A DNA stretch of 64,000 nucleotides from Croceimicrobium sp965228705. GTDB lineage: Bacteria > Bacteroidota > Bacteroidia > Flavobacteriales > Schleiferiaceae. The notes below the pieces were generated by a model. That model made no database searches. It saw only the letters and a list, made by a program, of their open reading frames with translations, and was not told the DNA's origin. Of this stretch, positions 17,432 through 25,342 are shown in pieces. Position 1 is the first letter of the stretch; each line of letters begins with the position of its first letter. The stretch covers positions 1-64,000 of the forward strand of contig NZ_OZ245832.1 in the NCBI RefSeq assembly GCF_965228705.1. Direction: 5' to 3'. The position numbers and the translations under genes are program-made.

Positions 17432-18650
17432 AAGAATGTTTATACTCAATAGTTTCTTCCTTGTAGGCATTTTTTTCACCAGCTGTTGTGATAGGGATGA
17501 GCCAACAAAACCTCAATCTAAGCCAGCCTATGAAATTCTTTGGCAGCGGCCCATCGTCCCAGACCCTGAACTCTATTTTAGTTTGTCAATTAATCCATTT
17601 CTCTATAAGGGAATGGTAATCGTGAGTTCAGAATATACCATGGAGGGGGTAGAGAGTCCCCTGATGTTCTTGGATTCCGCCGATGGCCAAATTATTGACC
17701 TTTGGTCCGATTTTATTGATGGTGCCGTCCCTTATATAAATGAAAGTGCCAGTTCGGAAGGTGAATTTTTAGTTCTGAACACTCAAAGATCGGTGGACTG
17801 TGTGAACCTGGAGTCCCGCAGCCGGCAATGGGCTTCTTTAATTTCTCGCAATCACCCTTATAACTATATTTATAAAGGTTATGTCTATACGACCATACAG
17901 TATAATGGTGATGATGGCGCGGCGGTATTGCGCAGCCCCTTAGACCATGAAGATTGGCAGACGGTCTATCCCTTTACTCGGACCGATGAGTATGTGCCCT
18001 TTTTCTCCGCTTTGGGATTTGGTGAAACAGAGGATGGCCACGATATTGTAGTTTGGAAAAATCGCAGTAGTTATACCAATAAGAATCAAACCGACATTTT
18101 CGCTTACGATCTCACCGCCGATTCCTTATTGTGGCGAAACCGCGATTTTAATGTATTTGGCGGCATATTACCCCTGCAGGTAGATAATCAAAGAGTTTAC
18201 GGAGCGGTGGAACGCAGGGTTTTTTGCCTTGATTTAATGACCGGAGATTCGATATGGACTAATGATTTTAGTGGGATTGTATCCAAACCAAAGCTCTATA
18301 ATTTTGATCAAGGGATGATGTATCTGTCGGATTATAAGGTTTATTTAAAGGGGGGAGGACCGGAGCTGGTTATCTTACATAAAAGTGATGGTAGTCTGTT
18401 TAGGACTAATGATGAATTACCCGATGGTATTGAAGACCGGGTGACCTATTTTGAAGGCAAATTATTTATGTCTACCCAAGAATTGGTGATTGTAGATCTG
18501 CTTACAGGTGACCTTTTAAATGATCCCAATGCCATGCTTAGGACTTTTGGAAATATATACAGCAAAATAGTGATCGACCCAGATCGACGGGTAATGTATT
18601 TTCATAATGGGAGAACCTTGTTCTGCGTGAAAATACCGGAGGATTTGTGA
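17421..18650 (+). CDS. Lipoprotein with PQQ-like beta-propeller, paralogue 1
   Basis: The start at 17421 gives a lipoprotein signal peptide (RMFILNSFFLVGIFFTSCC); an earlier in-frame ATG at 17379 would place 14 unrelated residues in front. The 409-residue mature part has repeated blocks such as GMVIVSSEYT, FAYDLTADSLLWRNRD, RRVFCLDLMTGDSIW and QELVIVDLLTGDLLN. These are the W- and D-rich units of PQQ-like propeller repeats. It overlaps the lipase-like gene by 11 bases and is followed 350 bases later by a close paralogue. The role is unknown. Confidence 0.72.
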   Translation: MKSKRMFILNSFFLVGIFFTSCCDRDEPTKPQSKPAYEILWQRPIVPDPELYFSLSINPFLYKGMVIVSSEYTMEGVESPLMFLDSADGQIIDLWSDFIDGAVPYINESASSEGEFLVLNTQRSVDCVNLESRSRQWASLISRNHPYNYIYKGYVYTTIQYNGDDGAAVLRSPLDHEDWQTVYPFTRTDEYVPFFSALGFGETEDGHDIVVWKNRSSYTNKNQTDIFAYDLTADSLLWRNRDFNVFGGILPLQVDNQRVYGAVERRVFCLDLMTGDSIWTNDFSGIVSKPKLYNFDQGMMYLSDYKVYLKGGGPELVILHKSDGSLFRTNDELPDGIEDRVTYFEGKLFMSTQELVIVDLLTGDLLNDPNAMLRTFGNIYSKIVIDPDRRVMYFHNGRTLFCVKIPEDL

Positions 18651-18663
18651 GAAGAGCTAGTGG

Positions 18664-18935
18664 GAGACGATAGTATATAGACTATAGACGGTAGATTTGA
18701 TTGAAATGGTAGCTGGTCCTTAGTCGTTGGTAGTTTGTTTGAGACGATAGTAGATAGACCATAGACGATAGATTTGATTGGAGCCAAGGAAGTAGGATTG
18801 GTCTTTCAAATTTTGGTGCCGTCGGTTTAACCCTACCTGCCTGCCGATAGGTAGGAAGAAGCAAAGGGGCACCTGCCTGCCGGTAGGCGGGTAGCGAAGC
18901 GGGCGGTGAAGCAATAGCGCAGTGGGCGGTGAAGC
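18664..18935. repeat. Dispersed intergenic repeat, copy 2, between the lipoprotein paralogues
   Basis: The 349-base gap holds two copies of the GAGACGATAGTA module (18664-18703 and 18741-18787). It also holds a copy of the palindromic module (CTGCCGATAGGTAGG near 18841 and CCTGCCTGCCGGTAGGCGGG near 18873), then GCGAAGCGGGCGGTGAAGC twice. No gene is supported here. Confidence 0.75.
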
Positions 18936-18999
18936 AAAATTCGACTCTGGCTTTGGACATTTTACCAGAACGAGTAGTACTATTTTATGAATTAGCTAA

Positions 19000-20241
19000 A
19001 TGAAACTGATCCCTAATAATAACTACCCTAGAATAAGTCCTTTATTCTTAGTCCTGCTTTGCTTGTTGCTGGTGAACTGTAAAGATAAGGAGCCACCAAA
19101 ACCTCAATCTAAACCAGCCTATGAGATTCTTTGGCAGCGGCCCATCGTACCAGACCCTGAACTCTATTTTAGCATCTCTATTAATCCAGTCTTGTACAAG
19201 GGAATGGTGATCGTGAGTTCAGAATATACTATGGAGGGGGTAGAAAGTCCAATTATGTTCTTAGATACCGCCGATGGCCATATTATTGACCTTTGGTCCG
19301 ATTATATTGATGGCGCCGTGCCTTATTTAGAAGAAAGTTCAAGTTTTCAAGGTGATTATTTGGTCTTAAATAACTTGAGATCTGTAGACTGCATCAATCT
19401 CGAGACTCGTAGTCGGCAGTGGGCCACATTAATTTCACGCAATAGTGCTCATAATTATATTTATAAGGGTTATGTCTACACAACTATAGGTTTTAATGGT
19501 GAAGATGGAGCAGCGGTATTGCGCAGCCCCTTGGATCATGAAGATTGGCAGACGGTCTATTCCTTTATTCGTACCGATGAGTATGATCCTTTTTTCTCCG
19601 CTTTGGGATTTGGTGAAACAGAGGATGGCCACGATATTGTGGTTTGGAAAAATCGCAGTAGTTATACCAATAAGAATCAAACCGACATTTTCGCTTACGA
19701 TCTCACCGCCGATTCCTTATTGTGGCGAAACCGCGATTTTAATGTATTTGGCGGCATATTACCCCTGCAGGTAGATAATCAAAGAGTTTACGGAGCGGTG
19801 GAACGCAGGGTCTTTTGTCTTGATTTAATGACCGGGGATTCGATATGGACTAATGATTTTAGTGGGATTATTGCCCAACCTCGGCTTAGCAACTTTGACC
19901 AGGGGATGATGTATCTGTCGGATTATAAGGTCTATCTCAAAGGGGGAGGGCCAGAACTCGTCATCTTACACAAAAGTGATGGTAGTCTGTTTAGATCTAA
20001 TAATGAATTACCTCGAGGCATTGAAGACCGGGTGACCTATTTTGAAGGCAAATTATTTATATCTACCCAAGAACTAGTGATTGTAGACCTGCTTACAGGC
20101 GATCTCTTAAATGATCCTAATGACATGCTTTCAACCTTTGGTTATATCCAAAGTAGGATTGTGATCGACCCTGACCGACGGGTAATGTATTTCCATAATG
20201 GGAGAACCTTGTTCTGCGTGAAAATACCGGAGGATTTGTGA
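19000..20241 (+). CDS. Lipoprotein with PQQ-like beta-propeller, paralogue 2
   Basis: This 413-residue protein is a tandem duplicate of the previous one. The signal peptide is different (ISPLFLVLLCLLLVNC, lipobox cysteine), but from KPQSKPAYEILWQRPIVPDPELYF onward the two proteins are nearly the same. The DNA identity is uneven: the stretch around 19594-19815 matches 18003-18224 with about one difference, while other parts differ at many third positions. This pattern suggests gene conversion after duplication. The offset between copies is about 1591 bases. Confidence 0.75.
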   Translation: MKLIPNNNYPRISPLFLVLLCLLLVNCKDKEPPKPQSKPAYEILWQRPIVPDPELYFSISINPVLYKGMVIVSSEYTMEGVESPIMFLDTADGHIIDLWSDYIDGAVPYLEESSSFQGDYLVLNNLRSVDCINLETRSRQWATLISRNSAHNYIYKGYVYTTIGFNGEDGAAVLRSPLDHEDWQTVYSFIRTDEYDPFFSALGFGETEDGHDIVVWKNRSSYTNKNQTDIFAYDLTADSLLWRNRDFNVFGGILPLQVDNQRVYGAVERRVFCLDLMTGDSIWTNDFSGIIAQPRLSNFDQGMMYLSDYKVYLKGGGPELVILHKSDGSLFRSNNELPRGIEDRVTYFEGKLFISTQELVIVDLLTGDLLNDPNDMLSTFGYIQSRIVIDPDRRVMYFHNGRTLFCVKIPEDL

Positions 20242-20451
20242 GAAGGAGCGGGTGAGAAGGTAGCTTGTAGTTGGTCTTTGGTCGCTGGTCGGACTGAGGA
20301 CAAGAGATGTTGTTTTCTTCTATGAATGATGTGAGGCGAGTTTAACCTCGCTAACCTTTCGGTAAGCTGTGCAGTAGCCAGTTTTTATCAAGAAGTATAA
20401 GCCTCACTGACATGTGTCAAACCTACATAAGGATAGGACAGCTTTAAGTGA
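20242..20451. other. Intergenic region with decayed repeat words
   Basis: This stretch holds degenerate relatives of the heptamer and GACTGAGGACAAG words seen near 12680 and 31630. No open reading frame or RNA signal is supported. Confidence 0.5.
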
Positions 20452-20673
20452 TTAGTCTTTTAGAAGTTCGGCCAGACTTATTTCCAGGCCTGCAGCGATT
20501 TTTAAGAGGGTGAGAACCCGTGGGTTGGTTTCAGCTTTTTCTATTTTGTGTAATTGAGTACGACCTATATCGCAATGGAAAGCGAAAGCTTTTTGATCTA
20601 AGCCTTTTGTTTCGCGAAGTTCTTTGATCCTGGAACCTAAGAACTGTAGATATTTCTCATCTGATTTGTTCAC
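20452..20673 (-). CDS. XRE-type helix-turn-helix regulator
   Basis: The frame extends further upstream, but a GTG at 20673 gives the usual start of this family (NKSDEKYLQFLGSRIKELR). Earlier TTG starts would run into the operator and the divergent gene. The 73-residue protein is almost all HTH_3 domain: KGLDQKAFAFHCDIGRTQLHKIEK is the helix-turn-helix, followed by NPRVLTLLKIAAGLEISLAELL. It is divergent from the SymE-like gene with a palindrome between them, so it probably represses that gene and perhaps itself. Confidence 0.8.
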   Translation of the reverse strand: MNKSDEKYLQFLGSRIKELRETKGLDQKAFAFHCDIGRTQLHKIEKAETNPRVLTLLKIAAGLEISLAELLKD

Positions 20674-20707
20674 TATTCCAAACTTGATCAAATCTTTTTT
20701 ATATTGT

Positions 20708-20723
20708 GTTCGCTTTAACGAAC
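20708..20723. promoter_or_regulatory. Palindromic operator candidate between HTH gene and SymE-like gene
   Basis: GTTCG and CGAAC arms enclose CTTTAA, ending 4 bases before the SymE-like ATG. Position and symmetry suit a binding site for the neighbouring HTH protein. Confidence 0.5.
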
Positions 20724-20727
20724 AGAC

Positions 20728-20898
20728 ATGACTCGCAATAGAACCCTGAAAATACATGCAAAGCATCGCCAACGCGCTTATGACTCTACCAAAGTACCTG
20801 AGATCCGCCTGGAAGGGAAATGGCTGGAAAGCCTGGGCTTTGAGATAGGAGGGGAGGTAAACTTGGACTTGAGGGAAGGGGAGAAGGATAAGGTGTAA
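20728..20898 (+). CDS. SymE-like toxin family protein (short)
   Basis: Translating from the ATG at 20728 gives 56 residues: MTRNRTLKIHAKHRQRAYDS at the start, then VPEIRLEGKWLESLGFEIGG, then EVNLDLREGEKDKV and TAA. The core PEIRLEGKWLESLGF is the signature of the SymE family (AbrB-like fold; in E. coli SymE is an SOS-induced toxin controlled by antisense RNA). The C-terminal strand after EVNL looks shorter than usual, so it may be truncated or decayed. It is divergent from an HTH regulator and lies about 100 bases from the CRISPR array. Confidence 0.7.
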   Translation: MTRNRTLKIHAKHRQRAYDSTKVPEIRLEGKWLESLGFEIGGEVNLDLREGEKDKV

Positions 20899-20993
20899 AG
20901 GAGCATTGTAGAACCGTTTTCTTCTTAATATTTTAAAGGAGGTTTTAAAAATTATTTTCCTTTAGTTTCTTATCTTTTGGTGTTAAAAAATGC

Positions 20994-22650
20994 AAATAGT
21001 TCTGTCACAGGGTAAAGCCAGTCATACTAGTTTTATCGTTAGTTGTGATTAACTTTCAAATTGAATTGTAAATAGTTCTGTCACAGGCGACATGGTAAAA
21101 GCTACGACGGCCAGTGTGTTGTGATTAGCTTTCAAATTGAATTGTAACTTAGTTCTGTCACAGGAAAATCTCATTTATTCTGATATTTTGGCATGTTGTG
21201 ATTAGCTTTCAAATTGAATTGTAACTTAGTTCTGTCACAGGATGATTTCCTTCGTTATGATGGTTCCGCATGTTGTGATTAGCTTTCAAATTGAATTGTA
21301 ACTTAGTTCTGTCACAGGTCTGGAGGGCTACGCTGAGCTGCTCGTTACGTTGTGATTAGCTTTCAAATTGAATTGTAACTTAGTTCTGTCACAGGAATGA
21401 TTTACGTAAGGCGATTGCTTTACAAGTTGTGATTAGCTTTCAAATTGAATTGTAACTTAGTTCTGTCACAGGAATGATTTACGTAAGGCGATTGCTTTAC
21501 AAGTTGTGATTAGCTTTCAAATTGAATTGTAACTTAGTTCTGTCACAGGTTAGGTACTATCATGCTGCTTCAATCTTAAGTTGTGATTAGCTTTCAAATT
21601 GAATTGTAACTTAGTTCTGTCACAGGCAAACCGCTGGGGAGATTTCCGCTTTTGAGGTTGTGATTAGCTTTCAAATTGAATTGTAACTTAGTTCTGTCAC
21701 AGGGTAGCGCCGTTTCAATGGAGTAAAATGGAGGTTGTGATTAGCTTTCAAATTGAATTGTAACTTAGTTCTGTCACAGGTAAGCCGGATGGGTGGGAGA
21801 TCCCTAAGCAGTTGTGATTAGCTTTCAAATTGAATTGTAACTTAGTTCTGTCACAGGAAAAAGAGGCATTCCTCCGTTTGCTGTCTCGTTGTGATTAGCT
21901 TTCAAATTGAATTGTAACTTAGTTCTGTCACAGGCCTTTTGCTTGGATACATCTAATGCAATGCGTTGTGATTAGCTTTCAAATTGAATTGTAACTTAGT
22001 TCTGTCACAGGCGCCTGCCTACATTCTTCGGTTTCCCCGCAGTTGTGATTAGCTTTCAAATTGAATTGTAACTTAGTTCTGTCACAGGTGTAAATGGTAA
22101 TGTTATCGCTAACTGGTAGTTGTGATTAGCTTTCAAATTGAATTGTAACTTAGTTCTGTCACAGGTTTAAACAAATTCAAAGCGGAGCACCCCGAGTTGT
22201 GATTAGCTTTCAAATTGAATTGTAACTTAGTTCTGTCACAGGACAATTCAATATCCGCGCTTATCGTTCCTGGTTGTGATTAGCTTTCAAATTGAATTGT
22301 AACTTAGTTCTGTCACAGGCAAACGCATAAGCCCCTGCTGATGAGGCCGGTTGTGATTAGCTTTCAAATTGAATTGTAACTTAGTTCTGTCACAGGACTT
22401 ATGAAAAATGGGAATGCTTTAAGGCTGTTGTGATTAGCTTTCAAATTGAATTGTAACTTAGTTCTGTCACAGGGAGATGTATCAGGACCACATTGATTTG
22501 CATGTTGTGATTAGCTTTCAAATTGAATTGTAACTTAGTTCTGTCACAGGGCGTGTATTTCTCAGTCGCTTTGTCGGTATGTTGTGATTAGCTTTCAAAT
22601 TGAATTGTAACTTAGTTCTGTCACAGGGTGGCCCCGGATGGCCCAGGTGA
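20994..22650 (+). CRISPR. CRISPR array, left segment (21 repeats plus a half repeat), crRNA-sense on plus strand
   Basis: The repeat is 47 bp, starting GTTGTGATTAGCTTTC and ending AGTTCTGTCACAGG, with 30-bp spacers (77-bp period). Full repeats start at 21042 (a 46-bp variant with TAAC for TAGC and a short GTAAATAG centre), 21118, 21195 and so on to 22581. A half repeat of 18 matching bases lies at 20994-21011. Spacers at 21396-21425 and 21473-21502 are identical. The last spacer (from 22628) is broken at 22650 by an insertion sequence. Orientation is set by the tracrRNA anti-repeat, which pairs with the first 22 bases of the repeat. Confidence 0.97.
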
Positions 22651-22679
22651 TGTAAGCTTCCCCTGATCCGAACCATTAG

Positions 22680-23453
22680 TTAATTGACTTTTCCAAAGAT
22701 AGTATTGTTTTCAACCACCCCGAGGGTACCCTCGGGGTGGTTGCGTTTGGCGTATACCCTAGGCGGTATATTTCCTAATGAATCATGAGGTTTAAAGTTG
22801 TTATAGTCATGCATCCACTTTTCTGTTTGCTCCCTTACCTGATGGATATCTTCAAAAATATATTTGTCCAGCACTCCTCGGCGGTAGCTTCCATTAAATC
22901 GCTCTATAAAAGCGTTCTGTGTGGGTTTGCCGGGTTGGATATATCTAAATTCTATTTCATGAATGACGCTCCATGATTTAGTGAGCTCAGCAATGAACTC
23001 GGGCCCATTGTCCATTCGGATCACATCGGGTTTACCCCTGCGATTGATTAAATGATTAAGCACATATACTACTCTGTTTGATGGAAGTGAGAAATCTACT
23101 TCGATATGTAGTGCTTCTCGATTGTAGTCATCAATTACCGTGAATGCACGAAACTTGCGCTTGTTTTCTAGTACATCATGTACAAAGTCCATACTCCAGG
23201 TCTGATTCGGCCTATCAGGCACCACTAACGGTTCTTTTACCCGAGCGGGTAATCGCTTCTTAACCTTTCGTCTTAAAGGTAGTTTTAAAGCCACATAAAC
23301 ACGATGTAGTCGTTTGTGGTTCCAAGTCTTGCCTTCATTACGTAAGCGGTGATAGGCGTTCCAAAAGCCTTCCTCAGAATGTTCTTTTGCTTTCGTCAGT
23401 AATGCTTCTTCCAGCTCACGATCATCCTTTGCTTGGGCTTGATAGTAATACAC
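22680..23453 (-). CDS. IS3-family transposase, OrfB (DDE catalytic part)
   Basis: The frame stays open upstream of the nominal GTG at 23453 and reaches the slippery site at 23549-23556, so it is probably made only as an OrfAB fusion. The rve integrase core shows WSMDFVHDVL (first Asp), RMDNGPEFIAEL (second Asp) and NAFIERFNGSYRRGVLD (Glu). The DDE triad is therefore intact. An HTH_21-like segment, YHRLRNEGKTWNHKRLHRVY, precedes it. The element may still be active. Confidence 0.92.
   Translation of the reverse strand: MYYYQAQAKDDRELEEALLTKAKEHSEEGFWNAYHRLRNEGKTWNHKRLHRVYVALKLPLRRKVKKRLPARVKEPLVVPDRPNQTWSMDFVHDVLENKRKFRAFTVIDDYNREALHIEVDFSLPSNRVVYVLNHLINRRGKPDVIRMDNGPEFIAELTKSWSVIHEIEFRYIQPGKPTQNAFIERFNGSYRRGVLDKYIFEDIHQVREQTEKWMHDYNNFKPHDSLGNIPPRVYAKRNHPEGTLGVVENNTIFGKVN
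22713..22742. repeat. Perfect 30-bp palindrome near the end of orfB
   Basis: AACCACCCCGAGGGT is followed at once by its exact reverse complement. It lies inside the coding sequence for the residues NHPEGTLGVV close to the orfB stop. No T run follows in either direction. Confidence 0.85.
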
Positions 23454-23542
23454 GCTTTTACTGAGGTTTAATACACGGCATGCCCTGCTAATACCGTAGC
23501 GTCTAGATATTTCCTGACCAATCTCTCTCTTACGGCAGGGCT

Positions 23543-23809
23543 TTAAAGCTTTTTTTCAATAATCTCTTTAGCTAGTTGATGATCTAGGGCCAGGTTCGCG
23601 TACATCTGCTTAAGCTTCCTGTTTTCCTCTTCAAGATCCTTTATACGCTTTAACTCCTTTCCACTCATGCCAGCATAACGCTCTCGCCATTTGTAAAACG
23701 TTGCGGTACTAACCCCGTACTCTCGGCTCAATTCCTGTGCACTTCTACCTTGATCAAACTCTTTCAAGACCCTGGCAATCTTCTCTGGCGAAAACTTACT
23801 CTTTCTCAT
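23543..23809 (-). CDS. IS3-family transposase, OrfA (HTH)
   Basis: The 88-residue protein has a helix-turn-helix (KIARVLKEFDQGRSAQELS, then YGVSTATFYKWRERYAGM). A leucine-zipper-like coiled coil follows (IKDLEEENRKLKQMYANLALD). It ends in AAAAAAAGC just before its TAA. A -1 slip there continues as KALKPCRKREIGQEISRRYG and joins the OrfB frame, the usual way IS3 elements make the full transposase. Confidence 0.92.
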   Translation of the reverse strand: MRKSKFSPEKIARVLKEFDQGRSAQELSREYGVSTATFYKWRERYAGMSGKELKRIKDLEEENRKLKQMYANLALDHQLAKEIIEKKL

Positions 23810-23876
23810 AATCGACTGTTTAAAATTAATCCTATTCCTCTACTTTTAAACAGTTCGGTTTTAAGGGAAGCTTACA

Positions 23877-24964
23877 GTGAAAGCTTGGTTGTGATTAGCT
23901 TTCAAATTGAATTGTAACTTAGTTCTGTCACAGGCTACCGCCATCTTAACACGGGAAGTTAGTAGGTTGTGATTAGCTTTCAAATTGAATTGTAACTTAG
24001 TTCTGTCACAGGTTACGTTGAAAAAGCCCACGAAGCCGCAGAGTTGTGATTAGCTTTCAAATTGAATTGTAACTTAGTTCTGTCACAGGCACAATCTTAG
24101 CACCTTCACCATTTCGCCAGTTGTGATTAGCTTTCAAATTGAATTGTAACTTAGTTCTGTCACAGGCGCGGGGAATCGAACCCCGGTGCAGCAAATGTTG
24201 TGATTAGCTTTCAAATTGAATTGTAACTTAGTTCTGTCACAGGCTGAGAATTCAAAGCCAGCAACTCAATGGAGTTGTGATTAGCTTTCAAATTGAATTG
24301 TAACTTAGTTCTGTCACAGGTTACAAAATATTTCAACCATCACCGGACAAGTTGTGATTAGCTTTCAAATTGAATTGTAACTTAGTTCTGTCACAGGGAA
24401 GGTTTTAATATTAACACCTCTTGCGGTGTTGTGATTAGCTTTCAAATTGAATTGTAACTTAGTTCTGTCACAGGGGAATGAGTACTACGCAGCAATCTAT
24501 GAATGTTGTGATTAGCTTTCAAATTGAATTGTAACTTAGTTCTGTCACAGGAATTCGGGTTGTGGCCTGCATTCCTGCCAAGTTGTGATTAGCTTTCAAA
24601 TTGAATTGTAACTTAGTTCTGTCACAGGCAAGCTCTTGAACCGCAATACCACGTACTAGTTGTGATTAGCTTTCAAATTGAATTGTAACTTAGTTCTGTC
24701 ACAGGAGCTGCTTACCCTTAACAACGCTCTGCCCTGTTGTGATTAGCTTTCAAATTGAATTGTAACTTAGTTCTGTCACAGGGTACTATTAGTATGGATG
24801 GTAGTGGGGTTAGTTGTGATTAGCTTTCAAATTGAATTGTAACTTAGTTCTGTCACAGGGGAGCGAATTTAGAGCAAGAAAACGGCCATGTTGTGATTAG
24901 CTTTCAAATTGAATTGTAACTTAGTTCTGTCACAGGGTACTGTGACGGACTAGGTTGACAATCA
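23877..24964 (+). CRISPR. CRISPR array, right segment (14 repeats)
   Basis: Perfect 47-bp repeats start at 23888, 23966, 24043, 24120 and then every 77 bases to 24890. The 11 bases before 23888 are the duplicated GTGA plus the rest of the broken spacer. Spacers are 30 bases except one of 31 (23935-23965) and the last of 28 (24937-24964). The spacer at 24167-24196 contains, on the minus strand, GGGGTTCGATTCCCC, a tRNA T-arm. Together with the left segment there are about 36 spacers and 34 identical full repeats. Confidence 0.97.
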
Positions 24965-24994
24965 GTTGGGTAGCTTCCGTTTTTGGAATTGAAA
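24965..24994 (+). repeat. Degenerate terminal CRISPR repeat next to cas2
   Basis: GTTGGGTAGCTTCCG...GGAATTG aligns with the first 27 bases of the repeat (GTTGTGATTAGCTTTC...TTGAATTG) with several changes. The downstream half is not recognisable. It ends a few bases from the cas2 stop. Confidence 0.55.
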
Positions 24995-25000
24995 AATGAC

Positions 25001-25342
25001 CTAGAATAGCTCCAATTGCTGCGGGGTATCTGGTTTTTCTATTTCTGATTTACCACGAAAAAATTCCATCATGCCAAACTGTTTATCTGTAAGAGAAAAT
25101 AGTATCACTTCCCCTTTGGGCGGTAAGAAGCTTTTTACCCTTTTTATGTGAACATTAGCATTATCTCGACTGGAGCAATGTCGAGTATAAATCGAATATT
25201 GCATCATCGTAAACCCATCCTTTAGAAGGTTTTTTCTAAAAAGCGCACCTTGCCTTCGGTCTCTTTTTGTATCAGTCGGTAGGTCATAGTGCACAAATAC
25301 CCACATGATGCGATAAGCATTAAACTGATCGTGGCTTAACAT
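25001..25342 (-). CDS. cas2: CRISPR-associated endonuclease Cas2, type II-C
   Basis: The ATG at 25342 gives 113 residues; a TTG two codons earlier is less likely. The family features are RIMWVFVHYDLPTDTKRDRR with the conserved Asp after the first strand, DGFTMMQYSIYTRHC, and the end DKQFGMMEFFRGK...QQLELF typical of Bacteroidota II-C Cas2. It forms the Cas1-Cas2 integrase that inserts new spacers. It overlaps cas1 by 23 bases and ends about 36 bases from the array. Confidence 0.95.
   Translation of the reverse strand: MLSHDQFNAYRIMWVFVHYDLPTDTKRDRRQGALFRKNLLKDGFTMMQYSIYTRHCSSRDNANVHIKRVKSFLPPKGEVILFSLTDKQFGMMEFFRGKSEIEKPDTPQQLELF

Larger units (their letters stand above)
22651..23876 (-). 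mobile_element. IS3-family (IS407-group-like) insertion sequence inside a CRISPR spacer
   Basis: The 1226-bp element begins TGTAAGCTTCCC and ends with its reverse complement GGGAAGCTTACA; weaker matching (CCGAAC) continues inward to about 25 bp. It is flanked by the 4-base duplication GTGA (22647-22650 and 23877-23880). Removing the element and one GTGA restores a spacer of exactly 30 bases. It encodes orfA and orfB on the minus strand, joined by a likely -1 frameshift. A 4-bp duplication and the orfA sequence both suit the IS407 group. Confidence 0.95.

Noticed and set aside
24167..24196. T-arm-like sequence as an actual tRNA gene
   Set aside because: It is only 30 bases, bounded exactly by CRISPR repeats, so it is a spacer and not a gene.
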